DNA of 64,000 bases from Paramecium octaurelia (taxonomy: Eukaryota > Ciliophora > Oligohymenophorea > Peniculida > Parameciidae): NCBI GenBank assembly GCA_905182995.1, contig CAJJDP010000109.1:1-64000 (forward strand). The letters are read 5' to 3'. Below, in pieces: positions 47,427 to 59,483 of this stretch (position 1 is its first letter; each line of letters opens with the position of its first letter). A program made the position numbers and the translations under genes. The notes under the pieces were generated by a model. That model was not told where the DNA came from. It was given only the letters and a program-made list of their open reading frames with translations, and ran no database searches.

Positions 47427-48282
47427 TCATTTATCAATTTATTTCTCTTTTCTAAACAAGTCTGCCATCAATTGGTTCAAATAGAAAAACACGCTGAGTA
47501 AATCAACATACACTCTAACACTTCCATTCACAGCGCTGGACTTGATTTGGCTTAAATTGCTTTAGGTGCTGTAAATGAGGAGGAACCTAGCATAGCGTAT
47601 AGAATAAACACTCACCCAAACACGACTCCTGAAACTAGGGTGATGATCATCTCAAAGAAGGGGATGATAGAATAAATGATGAACAATTGGAAGATGATGA
47701 GTCCGCCTGCCAGTACGTAGAGAGATTATTGATGGTAATACATCTCGATTCTGCTTTGCATCACTGACAGGAATTGCGAAAATATCTTGACAATTATAAA
47801 ATGGCTTAAATTACTTATCCAAAAATCATGAAGGCTACCATCATGGATTGTTCAATGTTTGTTATTGCAGTTAGCGATATAAAAAAGAAATATAAGACTA
47901 TTGTGAATAGCACGTAGAGTACTACATTTACAGCAGTGTTCTCAGGATTAGTAAAGTATGCAGCCAATGACAACAGGAAGCATCCAATAGAAAGAATAAT
48001 TATCCAATAGGAATTCTATTCAAAGTAATCCTCCAAAGAGTCCAGTCGCAACTACGTGGGATTTAATAATGGGCTTACGTAACTAAACACAATCACTAGG
48101 AAGAATTGAAGCAGCATGAGGAAGTACAGTTTTCGTAATTTGGCTGTTTCAGCTACGATCTCTCCTTCCTCTTGAATTTCGTTTCTGTAATTTTAGTAAC
48201 TCAAAAACTGGGGATCTTGAGCCATTGAATTTTGTAAGTATTGCGATTAGGCAGGGTCGCCAATCATTCTCGATTGGGGCAT
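47427..48282 (-). CDS. TMBIM / Bax-inhibitor-1-like membrane protein
   Basis: Two 29-nt introns give 265 residues. After a cytosolic leader of about 60 residues there are about seven hydrophobic segments ('LYFLMLLQFFLVIVFSYV', 'WIIILSIGCFLLSLAAYF', 'VVLYVLFTIVLYFFFISL', 'MMVAFMIFG', 'LYVLAGGLIIFQLFIIYS', 'MIITLVSGVVFGFLLIYS'), the TMBIM layout. TMBIM proteins leak calcium from the ER/Golgi and modulate cell death. The family motif near the last helices is normally IYDTQ with a functional Asp; here it reads 'IYSTQ', so pH-gated calcium leak may be altered. Divergent from the LRR gene with 49 bp between starts. Confidence 0.8.
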
Positions 48283-48331
48283 GTTAACCTATTATTAACT
48301 GTTTTGCATATATATTTTATAAATATAAATT

Positions 48332-51178
48332 ATGCGTATAGGGTTGTCAAATAAATTTTCAATTTAGAATTCGAAGCGCAAGATCACAAGTTTACATTCC
48401 AATGAACCGGAAGAGTTGAGGAGAGCCTTGTCAATTGCCAACTCCCCAGATTGTCATAGTATTTGTAATAATATAGGGGAAGACTCTCCTTTGCCGTAAT
48501 TGTACAGTCCAGCAGCGAAGAAACCAATGTTTTAGCGAGTTCCGCGTTCAAGTGTTTTGTAACCATTGAAAAAGGAGGATGATAAAACGAATGACAAAGA
48601 TATAATAAAATAGTTACAGGAATCTCCGGAACAAAAATTAGAGGATCAGATTCAGAAACCTCTGGTGGGATCTCAATCAGCAAGAAGCTATTTTTAACAC
48701 TACAAAGTACTCAACAAAGTTAAGCAACAAAATGAGTATCATAAAATTAATGAGTCCATCCAAACGTAGATGCTCAAATAAGCTGAATCTTCTGATGCAC
48801 TACCTTGTAAATTAGGTTTGGTGAAAATGAATGGAAATGAATCATAAGTTACCATCAACAACCATCATTATGGTGATAAATACATTAAGATGCTATCCGA
48901 AGGTTTAAAACAAAATCAAGGAGTCAAAGAATTCTTTTTGAGCAATAACAGAATTAAATAGAATGGAGCTGTCTCCATTTTGAGTTAAATTGGAAAATAG
49001 GCTATAGTGTTGGATTTATCAAAAAATGAAATTGGTCAATTGGGAGTGGACTGTTTGTGCTAATAATTACAATTAAGAGAGAATAAGTAACATTGCATGT
49101 TTAAAATAGAATAGAAGTTCTCAGTTTGGAAGATAACAAATTGGGTGACAAATTTGTCATCAAAATTCTAAAGTGTTTATTAAGTACTACAAATAAAGTG
49201 AAGTCCCTCAACATCTCCAAGAACTATTTAACCAATGAAGTGGCAGACACACTTAAGGATACAATATTATAGTTGGACCTACTTGAAGAATTATATCTGC
49301 ATTGGGTAATTTACATTCAATAACGTTTTTAGAATCAAATAAAAGGTTCCGGTGGTCAGAAGATTTTTGAGGCCCTCATTGAAAATAAAACAATGGTTGT
49401 TTTCGACGGAAGTTGGAATTGCTTTGGAATCATTGAAAAATCAAATTGCACCTAAAAGATCTGTGAATTTCTCGTTGGTAATAAAGTCATGTTACATTGT
49501 GATTTATCTGCCAATCAATTCACCTTACAAGATTGCAAATTGATAGCAACAAGTCTAAAATAAAACAGAACCATATATGGCTTTCATTTCAATGGAAACT
49601 GGGGTATTATAGATCCCAGGGGATTTCTAATAATTGATGAGAATTCTCAATAAAAACCACTAGGCGAAACTCCAAGAATGAAGGGACTGGATTAAATCAC
49701 AACTCTCAGATATGAAAGTGTCTGTTGGATTTGTTAAGGTTGGCAAGAGCAAATGTTTGAATGGACACCTGAAGGGGAATGCGATCCCTTGTTTCTACAC
49801 ATGGATTTCGAAGATTACAAATAAGTTTACATTCCAAAGAAATTAGATAATTTATATAAGCTTCCATTAATGGTGCCATCAGGACAGACATAATTTCTAT
49901 TCACTGTTATTGATAATCAAATGGTGAGTAATAATTTTAATTAAAATGTTTTTGGACATCTTTTGAAACTTAAGGTTAATGGCAATACTGTAATTTGTTA
50001 ATTAGACAATATCAATGTAATACAAAAGCTAAGACATTATCAATTGATGGATAAGAAAGAATTAAAAGCCGTAACATCAATATTGCCAAGGACTCCAGAT
50101 CCTTTGTATATTCCTCCTAAACTCAAAAAATAAAAAAGAATTTGGAGTTTCCCAATTTCTATTTGGTTCAAAGATTTTAGATTTGAAAACGAAGAATTCC
50201 TAAGAAAATGTTTTGAGAAGGATTGGAGTTGTAGTAAGATCATGAAGGTGATCAAGAATCCAGATGAACTCAATGAAGTGAAAAACCTATTATGGAAGGA
50301 TTATAAGATGATCAAAGAAACCTACAGATGGTATTCATCTTACAATCCTACTGGAGATGTTTGGTCAATTTCATCGAATGTCATTACTGAATTTTCATCA
50401 GCCACTGAATTGGTAGACAATAAGACGTTCAAGCTTTCAGACTTAGATCTAAAATTCATTGCAACCTGTGCAGCTTCAATTGAATATAAAGGAAATTACC
50501 GTAATCCTGAAAGAGCTTTGTGTAGATATCAATTTATGGAATTTCTAGTCAGAGTTTCTGATGACAAATACTTCAAACAGAAATCGGCGAGCTCAATGTT
50601 GGAATCTGTTTAGATGATACTCCAACAATGTAGACCGATTATGGAGTAATACAATGCTTAAAGGTGGAGAGATGAGCGCTATTTTAACGAGTAATGCGAT
50701 GACTGTCTTAAATATTTTAAGCCATTATTGAATTAGGTGTACAATCGATTTAGTAGTAAGAAAGTGAAGCCAGGACAGAAGAAGTTTATGTGTTTGGATG
50801 AACTGCACGATATTTGTGGCATAGCAGGTTTATTTGACGAGAGATTTGTGGATAGAGATGCCGATTTAGTACTTATTCCTATTATATTTATAGTCTTTTA
50901 ATCTTTCAATGATGATGTAAATAGATGAATTGGAAAGTGATAGGATCTTTTAAATGTCATTTATCGAATTCATGGAGGCTATAGCAAGAGTTTCAGAAAA
51001 AGTCTCGTTACCAGCTGCTCCTGATATGAGTTGGGAATAACGCTAATAACAACCATTGCATATCAAATTAGAAAGGCTTCTTATTTTAATAGCCTAAACT
51101 TGTGCTTCTGAGGAATACAAACAATAATTTGGAAATCCTCAAAAGAGTATATTTGATATCCAACCTGAAGATGATTGA
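48332..51178 (+). CDS. Leucine-rich-repeat protein with EF-hand-like C-terminus
   Basis: Introns of 23, 27 and 25 nt give 923 residues. After a disordered leader of about 150 residues come ribonuclease-inhibitor-type LRRs ('VKEFFLSNNRIKQNGAVSIL', 'AIVLDLSKNEIGQLGVDCL', 'IEVLSLEDNKLGDKFV', 'VKSLNISKNYLTNEVADTL', 'LEELYLHWNQIKGSGGQKIF'). A long C-terminal region ('WKDYKMIKETYRWYSS', 'SFIEFMEAIARVSEK') resembles the EF-hand-like end of ciliary LRR proteins; I do not see complete calcium loops. In ciliates such proteins are often axonemal, but there is no direct evidence here. The 27-nt intron at 'HW/NQIKG' lacks a TGA, so retention would only add nine residues. Confidence 0.82.
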
Positions 51179-51461
51179 TAATATATCTGTTTAACAGTTA
51201 ATTAAATAAATGCCTTATTATGAACATCTTATTCCGAGTGTTACTGAAAGTGTGTCTCTTACAATGAAATACAAATTTAATTACATCGGAAATAGATAAA
51301 TAAACAACTATTAAGTAATATGTTTTTAATTTATTTCCTTAATAATTTACGTTTTTGGATTAAATAATCTATATGATATATTGTTTCAATTCATTGAATG
51401 ATGTTGATATTAATTATTCTCAATCTTTTATTTGTGATTTTATTTACTTAGTATTAATAAT

Positions 51462-52319
51462 ATGTAATCATCAATCTCACAAGAAGATTTAAAGACCTAT
51501 CTGATAGGTATTGGACTTCCCGCTGATATAACATTATCAGTTTCAGTCGAGACATTATATCTCCTCACAAATAAGCAGCTCATTTATACCTTCTATCAAA
51601 ATGCAGATGCCCATTTAAAAGAATCCAAACCAATTTCACTTGAATTTGTTGATATCCTACAAAGGCTATGTGTTCAAAAGAGAGGGGGGCTCTGCTATGA
51701 ACATGAATTATTACTCTATTATGTTCTTAAACACATAGGATTCAATGTGGAATTGATTCGATGCTTCGTTTAAGAGGCTGGACCATACAATCCCGATTAT
51801 CCAACTACTCATGGCTTCATGCATGTTAAGATACAAGATGAAATCTTTCTCATAGATATAGGATTCGGGGTTAGATCCTTGAGATATCCTATAAAAGTTG
51901 ATTTCTAAAATCTTAATAATTCTCATGATTTATTTCCCTTTGAACATTTCAGAATTACAGAGAATGAAACCCTCTACTAACTACAACATTTAATTGATGG
52001 AAAATGGGTAACTTGCTATCACTTTTTTAAACCAATCAGATTCTAAACCTTGGAGGAGATTAAGCATGACTATTATAACTTTCTGACAACCAAACAATTT
52101 TTGGTCGGAAGGGATAATAGGTTTCAAATCTGTAAGAATACAGAATCTGGGAAAATTCAATATTTTTGGTTTCGACTTGAACAAAAATTCACTGCTTTCA
52201 AGAAAATCCACAATTTTGATAAATCAACAAAAATTGAATTTGCTACTTATGAAGAACTCAAAGAAGATGTCAGATAAGAAATCGGAGTTATCTTACCAGA
52301 TAGGAATTTAATCAGATGA
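51462..52319 (+). CDS. Arylamine N-acetyltransferase 1 of the array
   Basis: NATs transfer acetyl from acetyl-CoA to arylamines and hydrazines using a Cys-His-Asp triad. Intronless, 285 residues. The triad is complete: C78 in 'QKRGGLCYEHE', H117 in 'PTTHGFMHV', D132 in 'FLIDIGFGVRS'. The N-terminal 'YLIGIGLPADI' and the 'HFRITENE' region also fit. First of a same-strand array with 52498, 53655 and the probable artefact at 55089. Spacing between array members is 178-290 bp, with no sign of co-transcription. Confidence 0.93.
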
Positions 52320-52497
52320 TATATTTTAGTTCATTTCATTTTACAATTTTATCTACAATTTCAATAAGAATGAAAATTTGAGTATTTTCTAAGATGGTTT
52401 ATTTTATAATTTATACATATGAGGGATAAATATTAATTAAATTTATTTATAATTGATAACTTTGTACGTAATCCATATCATTATTAATTTATTTATT

Positions 52498-53364
52498 ATG
52501 TAATAAGAGAGCTAAATTTCGTAAGAAGATTTTAAGACTTATCTCAAAGGTATTGGACTTCCAGCTGATATCAAATTATCAGTTTCAGTTGAAACATTAT
52601 ATCTATTAGCAAATAAGCAACTCATTTACCTATTCTATTAAAATACCATTCTGCATAGAAAAGATTCAAAACCGATCTCCCTTGAATTCTCTGATCTTCT
52701 GCAAAGGCTGTGTGTGTAAAAAATAGGTGGACTATGCTATGAGCATGAGCTATTATTTTATTATATACTTAAACATTTAGGATTCAACGTGGAATTGATT
52801 AGATGTTTTGTTTAAGAAGCTGGGTGTCCTTATGACCCTTAGTTTCCTAGTACCCATGCCTTTTTATATGTAACTATAGGAGATGACACATACGTGACAG
52901 ACCCTGGATTTGGAACAAGATCCTTAAGATTTCCAATCAAAGTTAATTTTCAAAATTTAGAGGCAACTCATGATTTATTCCCATTAGAGCATTATAGATT
53001 CATATAAAATGAAACTCATTATTAATTTTAGCATCTCATTGATGAAAAATGGGTTACATATTACTATTTTTTCAAGCCACTTCAATTTGCAACTATTGAA
53101 TAAATAACCAAAGATTATCACTATTTATTTACATACGAAAAATTTTCAGGTGTCAGAGACAATAGATTTTAGCTCTGTAAAAACACAGAAGTTGGAAGAA
53201 TCTAATTCTTTTGGTTTAGGATTGAAAAACAATTCACATCAATCAAAAAAGTATTTAAAAATAATGAAATAACCAAATCAGAATATCAATCTTATGAAGA
53301 ATTGAAGGAGGACGTCAAGAAAGAACTAGGATTTGATTTACCTGAATAGCATGAAGTTAAATGA
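52498..53364 (+). CDS. Arylamine N-acetyltransferase 2 of the array
   Basis: Intronless, 288 residues from ATG 52498 to TGA 53362-53364. Triad intact: Cys in 'QKIGGLCYEHE', His in 'PSTHAFLYV', Asp in 'YVTDPGFGTRS'. The Arg of 'KRGG' found in the neighbours is Ile here, next to the active-site Cys. Overall it is closer to copy 3 than to copy 1 in the 'DPGFGTRS' and 'THAFL' segments. C-terminus 'KKELGFDLPEQ' shared with the array. Confidence 0.92.
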
Positions 53365-53654
53365 ATTGATGATTTAAATGTATATGAATAATTATTATTA
53401 ATGAATGTTCCTATAACATATAATTTTAGAGGGTATTACACTTTTTTATTTGGTCATTTATTTTTAGTTTCGAGTAAAACGTGATTAGTTTGTTTTGTTT
53501 AAGAATTAGTTCCAACGTAATTAGAATTATTTTATTAAGTTTAAATATGGTGATTTCCAACTATTGATTACAATTAAATAAAAAGAATAAGCAATTTTGT
53601 AAATATTTTAAGGATTTTAATAAAACATTCTAATTAAATATTAATTGAATTATT

Positions 53655-54515
53655 ATGCAATAATTAATCTCAAAAGAAGATTATTAGACTTATTTAAAGG
53701 GCATTGGGCTTCCAACAGACATTAAATTATCAGTTTCTGTTGAGTCTTTATATCTCATAGCCAACAGACAAATAATTTACAATTTTTACTAAAACGCAGA
53801 GTTACACTTGAAAGAATTGAAGCCAATTTCGCTTGAGTTTGGTGATATATTGCAGAGACTGTGTGTTCAAAAGAGAGGGGGCCTTTGTTATGAACATGAA
53901 CTTCTTCTTTACTATATTTTAAAATATTTAGGATTCTAAGTGGAATTGATTAGATGCTAAGTTCGAGAGCCAAATGGTCCATACAACCCAGATCTTCCTA
54001 GTACACATGCATTTTTATGTGTTCAAATAAAAGATGAAACATATTTAGTGGATCCAGGTTTTGGAACGAGATCCTATAGATTCCCCATTAAAGTAAACTT
54101 TTAAGATTTGACTCAAACTCATGATTTATTTGCATAAGAACACTATAGAATTCAAGAAAATGAGACTCATTATTAATTTTAACATCATATCGATGATAAT
54201 TGGGTCACCTATTACGATTTTGAGAAGCCCTTGAAATTCGGTTCTGTTGAGGATATTCATAATGATTACTTGAATCTGTTTACTTGTAAATAATTTTTAG
54301 GAGTCAGAGACAGTAGATTTGTGGTTTGCAGAAATACAGAATATGGAAGGATTTAATATCTGTGGTTTAGATTGGAAAAGGAGTTTACGGCATTTAAGAA
54401 AATCTTGAAATTTAATGAAGTAATTAAGATCGAATTTGAATCGTATGATCATCTAAGAGAGGATGTGAAGAAGGAAGTAGGATTTGAATTGCCTGAACAT
54501 GGATTGCTAAGATGA
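53655..54515 (+). CDS. Arylamine N-acetyltransferase 3 of the array
   Basis: Intronless, 286 residues from ATG 53655 to TGA 54513-54515. Triad: Cys in 'QKRGGLCYEHE', His in 'PSTHAFLCV', Asp in 'YLVDPGFGTRS'. It lies inside the first copy of the direct repeat at 53535-54967, so an identical gene appears again at 55089. This copy and that one probably represent one locus. Confidence 0.92.
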
Positions 54516-54658
54516 ATTGATTTATTAGAGATATAATAAATTATATATAGTTTCTTTTTAATCAGAATTAAAATTAATACAAGGAAATTAATTAAGAATT
54601 AACAAAAAGCGTATATCTAAATCTAGGATATATGATATTTTATGCAAAATAGATAATT

Positions 54659-54967
54659 TCATTTAAAATTTTCAGCATACCACTTTTTAGTGAATTCATC
54701 GCAATCAAGCAACTGAAATCTCCACCCATTGATCACAACTTCGTTTCCTACAATTAAATCTTGAGGAATAAAATATTCATTATTATTGTTAACATTCTTG
54801 TATTTTCTTTTCTCTAAAAACTTGCCATCAGGGATTCCTGAGTTTCTTACAGTTGGCTCATAAACCAATAGACTGTCATCATTCAAGAAGTATGTTATAA
54901 CAAATACTCTAAATTGATATCTTTAGCATTTCGTACCTGTCTTTATCCTCTGGTTTGGTTGTATTAA
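54659..54967 (-). CDS. Fragment of the DM10 gene (duplicate, cut by the N)
   Basis: Identical to the 3' end of the intact DM10 gene at 56093-56401. It contains the third DM10 domain ('[20 protein letters not shown]') and the end of the preceding exon, then runs into the N at 54968. Most likely an assembly duplicate rather than a real partial gene. Confidence 0.85.
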
Positions 54968-54968
54968 N
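54968..54968. other. Unknown base N at a contig junction
   Basis: Single N between two identical 1.43-kb copies; marks a join where overlapping contigs were placed side by side. Confidence 0.95.
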
Positions 54969-56401
54969 TTAAGTTTAAATATGGTGATTTCCAACTATTG
55001 ATTACAATTAAATAAAAAGAATAAGCAATTTTGTAAATATTTTAAGGATTTTAATAAAACATTCTAATTAAATATTAATTGAATTATTATGCAATAATTA
55101 ATCTCAAAAGAAGATTATTAGACTTATTTAAAGGGCATTGGGCTTCCAACAGACATTAAATTATCAGTTTCTGTTGAGTCTTTATATCTCATAGCCAACA
55201 GACAAATAATTTACAATTTTTACTAAAACGCAGAGTTACACTTGAAAGAATTGAAGCCAATTTCGCTTGAGTTTGGTGATATATTGCAGAGACTGTGTGT
55301 TCAAAAGAGAGGGGGCCTTTGTTATGAACATGAACTTCTTCTTTACTATATTTTAAAATATTTAGGATTCTAAGTGGAATTGATTAGATGCTAAGTTCGA
55401 GAGCCAAATGGTCCATACAACCCAGATCTTCCTAGTACACATGCATTTTTATGTGTTCAAATAAAAGATGAAACATATTTAGTGGATCCAGGTTTTGGAA
55501 CGAGATCCTATAGATTCCCCATTAAAGTAAACTTTTAAGATTTGACTCAAACTCATGATTTATTTGCATAAGAACACTATAGAATTCAAGAAAATGAGAC
55601 TCATTATTAATTTTAACATCATATCGATGATAATTGGGTCACCTATTACGATTTTGAGAAGCCCTTGAAATTCGGTTCTGTTGAGGATATTCATAATGAT
55701 TACTTGAATCTGTTTACTTGTAAATAATTTTTAGGAGTCAGAGACAGTAGATTTGTGGTTTGCAGAAATACAGAATATGGAAGGATTTAATATCTGTGGT
55801 TTAGATTGGAAAAGGAGTTTACGGCATTTAAGAAAATCTTGAAATTTAATGAAGTAATTAAGATCGAATTTGAATCGTATGATCATCTAAGAGAGGATGT
55901 GAAGAAGGAAGTAGGATTTGAATTGCCTGAACATGGATTGCTAAGATGAATTGATTTATTAGAGATATAATAAATTATATATAGTTTCTTTTTAATCAGA
56001 ATTAAAATTAATACAAGGAAATTAATTAAGAATTAACAAAAAGCGTATATCTAAATCTAGGATATATGATATTTTATGCAAAATAGATAATTTCATTTAA
56101 AATTTTCAGCATACCACTTTTTAGTGAATTCATCGCAATCAAGCAACTGAAATCTCCACCCATTGATCACAACTTCGTTTCCTACAATTAAATCTTGAGG
56201 AATAAAATATTCATTATTATTGTTAACATTCTTGTATTTTCTTTTCTCTAAAAACTTGCCATCAGGGATTCCTGAGTTTCTTACAGTTGGCTCATAAACC
56301 AATAGACTGTCATCATTCAAGAAGTATGTTATAACAAATACTCTAAATTGATATCTTTAGCATTTCGTACCTGTCTTTATCCTCTGGTTTGGTTGTATTA
56401 A
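54969..56401. repeat. Direct repeat A, copy 2
   Basis: Second copy of repeat A (see 53535-54967). After 56401 the sequence continues uniquely into the rest of the DM10 gene, so this copy is the one joined to the right flank, while copy 1 is joined to the left flank. Confidence 0.92.
55089..55949 (+). CDS. Arylamine N-acetyltransferase, duplicate of copy 3
   Basis: The same 286-residue reading frame as at 53655, shifted by 1434 bp, with no difference I could find. Counted separately only because it is present in the sequence; probably the same gene assembled twice. Confidence 0.9.
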
Positions 56402-57834
56402 ACATAGCCAGAAATCTTAAATTTACTTGATTGTCAACCCATTTGAAGAAATCCTTTTTTGGAGGTTTTGGTTAAAGTCTGTAGATATAACCCAATGAAT
56501 CCTACTCGTCTCCTATGCCATTGTGTGGGGGTATAATGATATCTGAAATAGAGTGGATAATTACTTGATTTCTGTTCTTATTGGTATTCTTCTTGGCCCC
56601 CCAATGGAAAATCTACATTAAACTTTTCTTGATAGTAATATCTTGTAAATGGATCACATCCCTTAATGAAAAACTTTCTGTTGTAAATTATTAATGGCTA
56701 TCCAAATTGAATATCTTGTGGTCTGATAAAGTCTTCCGCATAAGTTTATCCAGGTTGATTGAGTGAGAATTTACGAGGCAACTTTTGTCTTCTCAACATC
56801 ATTGGGAATGGAACTCTACCAGAATTGGCTGAATTGATCTCTTTAATTTCAATGGTATCATCAGCCAAATAATAATGTAACACGTAATCTATATCTGAGA
56901 ACACATAGAATTTAAGCACCTACATATAAGTCATCAATTTACCTTTCTGTCATTTTCTAAGAATTGTTTTTATGATGTTACTTTGCCACCACCCAATTTA
57001 TGTTCAAGATAATCCTTCATCACTGTGTCTTTCTGGGGTACATACTTAGTCATCGTTTTAGTCTCAAAGGAATCACATCCCGGATTGAATGATGAGGCTT
57101 ATTATTGACCAATTCCCTAATAGCATTAAGCGGATTGAAACCTCATAAAATTCTCTTGTATATTAATCGCAATCGTATAGTCTAATTGTTTTACCAAATA
57201 TTTCAATGTCTTGGTTGATTCTAAAATCTTCTGGTATAATAAATGTCTTTGAACCATCAGCTCTTAACACCTTTAGAATATTGATGTACTGCTACTTTTT
57301 GTCTTTTCAAAAAAGCTCCCTGAGGAACTCCACTGTTTTCTTGTTTTGGCTCTGTGATACTCAAGGAGTGATCTTCTAAATAGTAAAAGATTGTTATTTT
57401 GCGAATTCTGTAATTCTCTAGGGCTGATTCCACGACTGCCTCCTTAAAATAACCGCTGAATCTCAGAACATGTCTGTCCATCTTAACCCAACTTGGTTAA
57501 TAGAGCTCTTCGGAATCATTTGCCACATTCTCATTATACTGTTTTAATCTAAGTACCTTTGGCATATGCATTGCGTGTGTTGTACTTAAGTAATCTGGAT
57601 TAAACATTCCTGATTAAGGAGGAATTTGAACAGGCTATTTTCTGGGGACAGGGTATTCTTTATTTGGCAGTTGCTTCTATATATTGTAAAACTTCAATTG
57701 TTACTATTTCTCGATTTTATTCCTATTTCACAGAAGACACCTTTCTAAAGTTGGGTTTCTTGGATTAATGTTAAATATACATCCAATTCTTATGTTGGCA
57801 CAAAACCTGGTAATTTTGGAAATGCCGAAGCCAT
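56093..57834 (-). CDS. Three-DM10-domain protein, EFHC1/RIB72-like
   Basis: EFHC1/EFHC2 and RIB72 are microtubule inner proteins of the ciliary doublet. Seven introns (22, 28, 25, 25, 23, 22 and 28 nt) give 522 residues from ATG at 57834. Three DM10 domains: first '[20 protein letters not shown]' with '[17 protein letters not shown]' (about 120-225); second '[18 protein letters not shown]' with '[17 protein letters not shown]' (about 265-390); third 'NLRFLAMF' with '[19 protein letters not shown]' (about 430-520). Each ends in the CDxFT(R/K) pattern ('YDCDQYTREFY', '[11 protein letters not shown]', '[11 protein letters not shown]'). The protein stops right after domain 3, so the EF-hand tail of RIB72/EFHC1 is absent. 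Confidence 0.9.
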
Positions 57835-58344
57835 TTTATTAAATAATTATTTAAGATTTGCTTTTAGAAATAGTAAAACAAATATAATCAAAGTATCACT
57901 TCTTTGATTTGAACTTAATTACTGAGACAAAAAATAAGTCAGATCAATTATTGATAATTTACTTATAATATGGGAGTTGAATTTCTTCATATCTAACAAC
58001 TATGATTTAGTACTTTTAACTTTACAAAACAGTTTGCGGAGAAAACCCCATAATTCCAAGATCTTGAGAGAATATTAGTTACAAATTAAAAATAAAATAT
58101 TAACTTGGAAAAACGAGAATATATTTTACACTAATACATACCTTAAAATAAAAAATAAGTTATTCTAAGAAAATGACAATACTTATATGCAAAAAAAATG
58201 AATTTTTCAGAAGTAACGATTAGATTGAATAGTTTTCTTGTTTTTTCGTTTTCAATATAAGGTGAACTGTGAAGTTTTTTATAATAAAAAACAGAGGTGC
58301 TCTTGTTTTAAATTAATTAATTGTATATATATAATATAGTTATA
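57835..58344. other. Divergent intergenic stretch before ferlin
   Basis: Shared upstream region of the DM10 gene (minus) and the ferlin gene (plus). From 58011 onward it is duplicated at 59484-59817. No reading frame or RNA gene seen. Confidence 0.5.
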
Positions 58345-59482
58345 ATGAAGAATAAGTAGCAGTAGAGGCAAGAGTATTTGGTTTAGGTGTAAGTAATAGA
58401 AGTAAGAGATCTTAAGGGCGGAGATAAGACTGGGGCTTGTGATCCTTTTGTGAAGATATCTGTAGGTAATTTGCCTCCATAAGTAACTACAACTAGAAAG
58501 GCTGCAAATACTGCTGTGTTTAACTAATCATTTACATTCACTGGGTTGTTAATGAACTCGATAGAATTCGAGAGTTTTGAGATTAAAATAGAAGTGTACG
58601 ATTTAAAACAATTTGGATAAAATCAACTTGTTGGCATTTACTCAGTTGGAATTTCAACACTCTACAGGAATCCTGCTCACGAGATCTTTAATACTTGGTT
58701 ACCTTTGGTTCATCCTAAACAAGGATTAGAACCGTAAGGGTTTTTATTGGCATCCGCGTATGTTATATCTCCAACTGATCGTCCGCCTGTCCATGATATG
58801 AACGAGAATAATGTGGAGGAAGAACCTGATGAATTTGGAGGTGTTCCAGATGACCAATTGAATCCAGAATAATTATAAGCGAGAATAGAGAGAAAGAATA
58901 GAATCGCTGTTGTTTCTAAGCCTGAAATTCGGGGGAAATCCTATCAATTGATGGTTAACATTGCGAAAGCAGAAGATTTAGCGTTGATGGGTTATCCCAC
59001 CCTTGATAGTTTTATATCTGTAAGAGCAGGAGGAACAGCTTAAATAACATCGGTAATGAAGAACCAATAGAAACCCTAATATTTGTCTAGATTGATGTTC
59101 CCTTTGCATTTCCCATTTTTCAATGATAAAATAGTGGTAAGAGTTTGGGATAGAAGAACTATGGCAACAGATACTTTTATTGCGATGATCCCAGAAGTCC
59201 CAACCGAAAACGATTATTTTAATATCAATTTTTTGTAGAGTAAAGGAGGAACTATGCCATTCAGATGGTTCAATCTCTATGGAATACCATAAGATGAAAG
59301 ACCAGGTGGGTTTCAATAGGCATTTCTTGGTTACAAAAAGAGTATCATTGGAACAGACTTCATGGGCAGAGTCTTGATGTCAATAAACCTTACACAAAGT
59401 GAAAAACCTGAATTAATGGTTGTTCCACTAACAACTCAGAGAGAACCACCTATTGATAAATATTTGTTGAGATTCGATACGT
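58011..59482. repeat. Direct repeat B, copy 1 (probable unmerged contig end)
   Basis: A 1472-bp segment that reappears at 59484-60955 (offset 1473) without visible differences, separated by a single N at 59483. It contains the ferlin upstream region and the first 379 codons. Confidence 0.92.
58345..59482 (+). CDS. Ferlin, duplicate 5' part cut by the N
   Basis: The same frame as the intact gene at 59818, running from ATG 58345 to the N at 59483 in the codon after 'LLRFDT'. It includes the first C2 domain and part of the second. Probably an assembly duplicate of the real 5' end. Confidence 0.88.
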
Positions 59483-59483
59483 N
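59483..59483. other. Unknown base N at a contig junction
   Basis: Single N inside the ferlin coding sequence of copy 1; the sequence restarts in the upstream region of the same gene immediately after it. Confidence 0.95.

Larger units (their letters stand above)
53535..54967. repeat. Direct repeat A, copy 1 (probable unmerged contig end)
   Basis: This 1433-bp segment reappears at 54969-56401, an offset of exactly 1434, with no difference I could see. A single N at 54968 separates the copies. It contains NAT3 and the last exons of the DM10 gene. Confidence 0.92.

Noticed and set aside
59483-59483. Genuine truncated ferlin gene ending at the N
   Set aside because: The 1472 bp before the N recur intact after it and continue into a full-length frame, so truncation is best explained by assembly.
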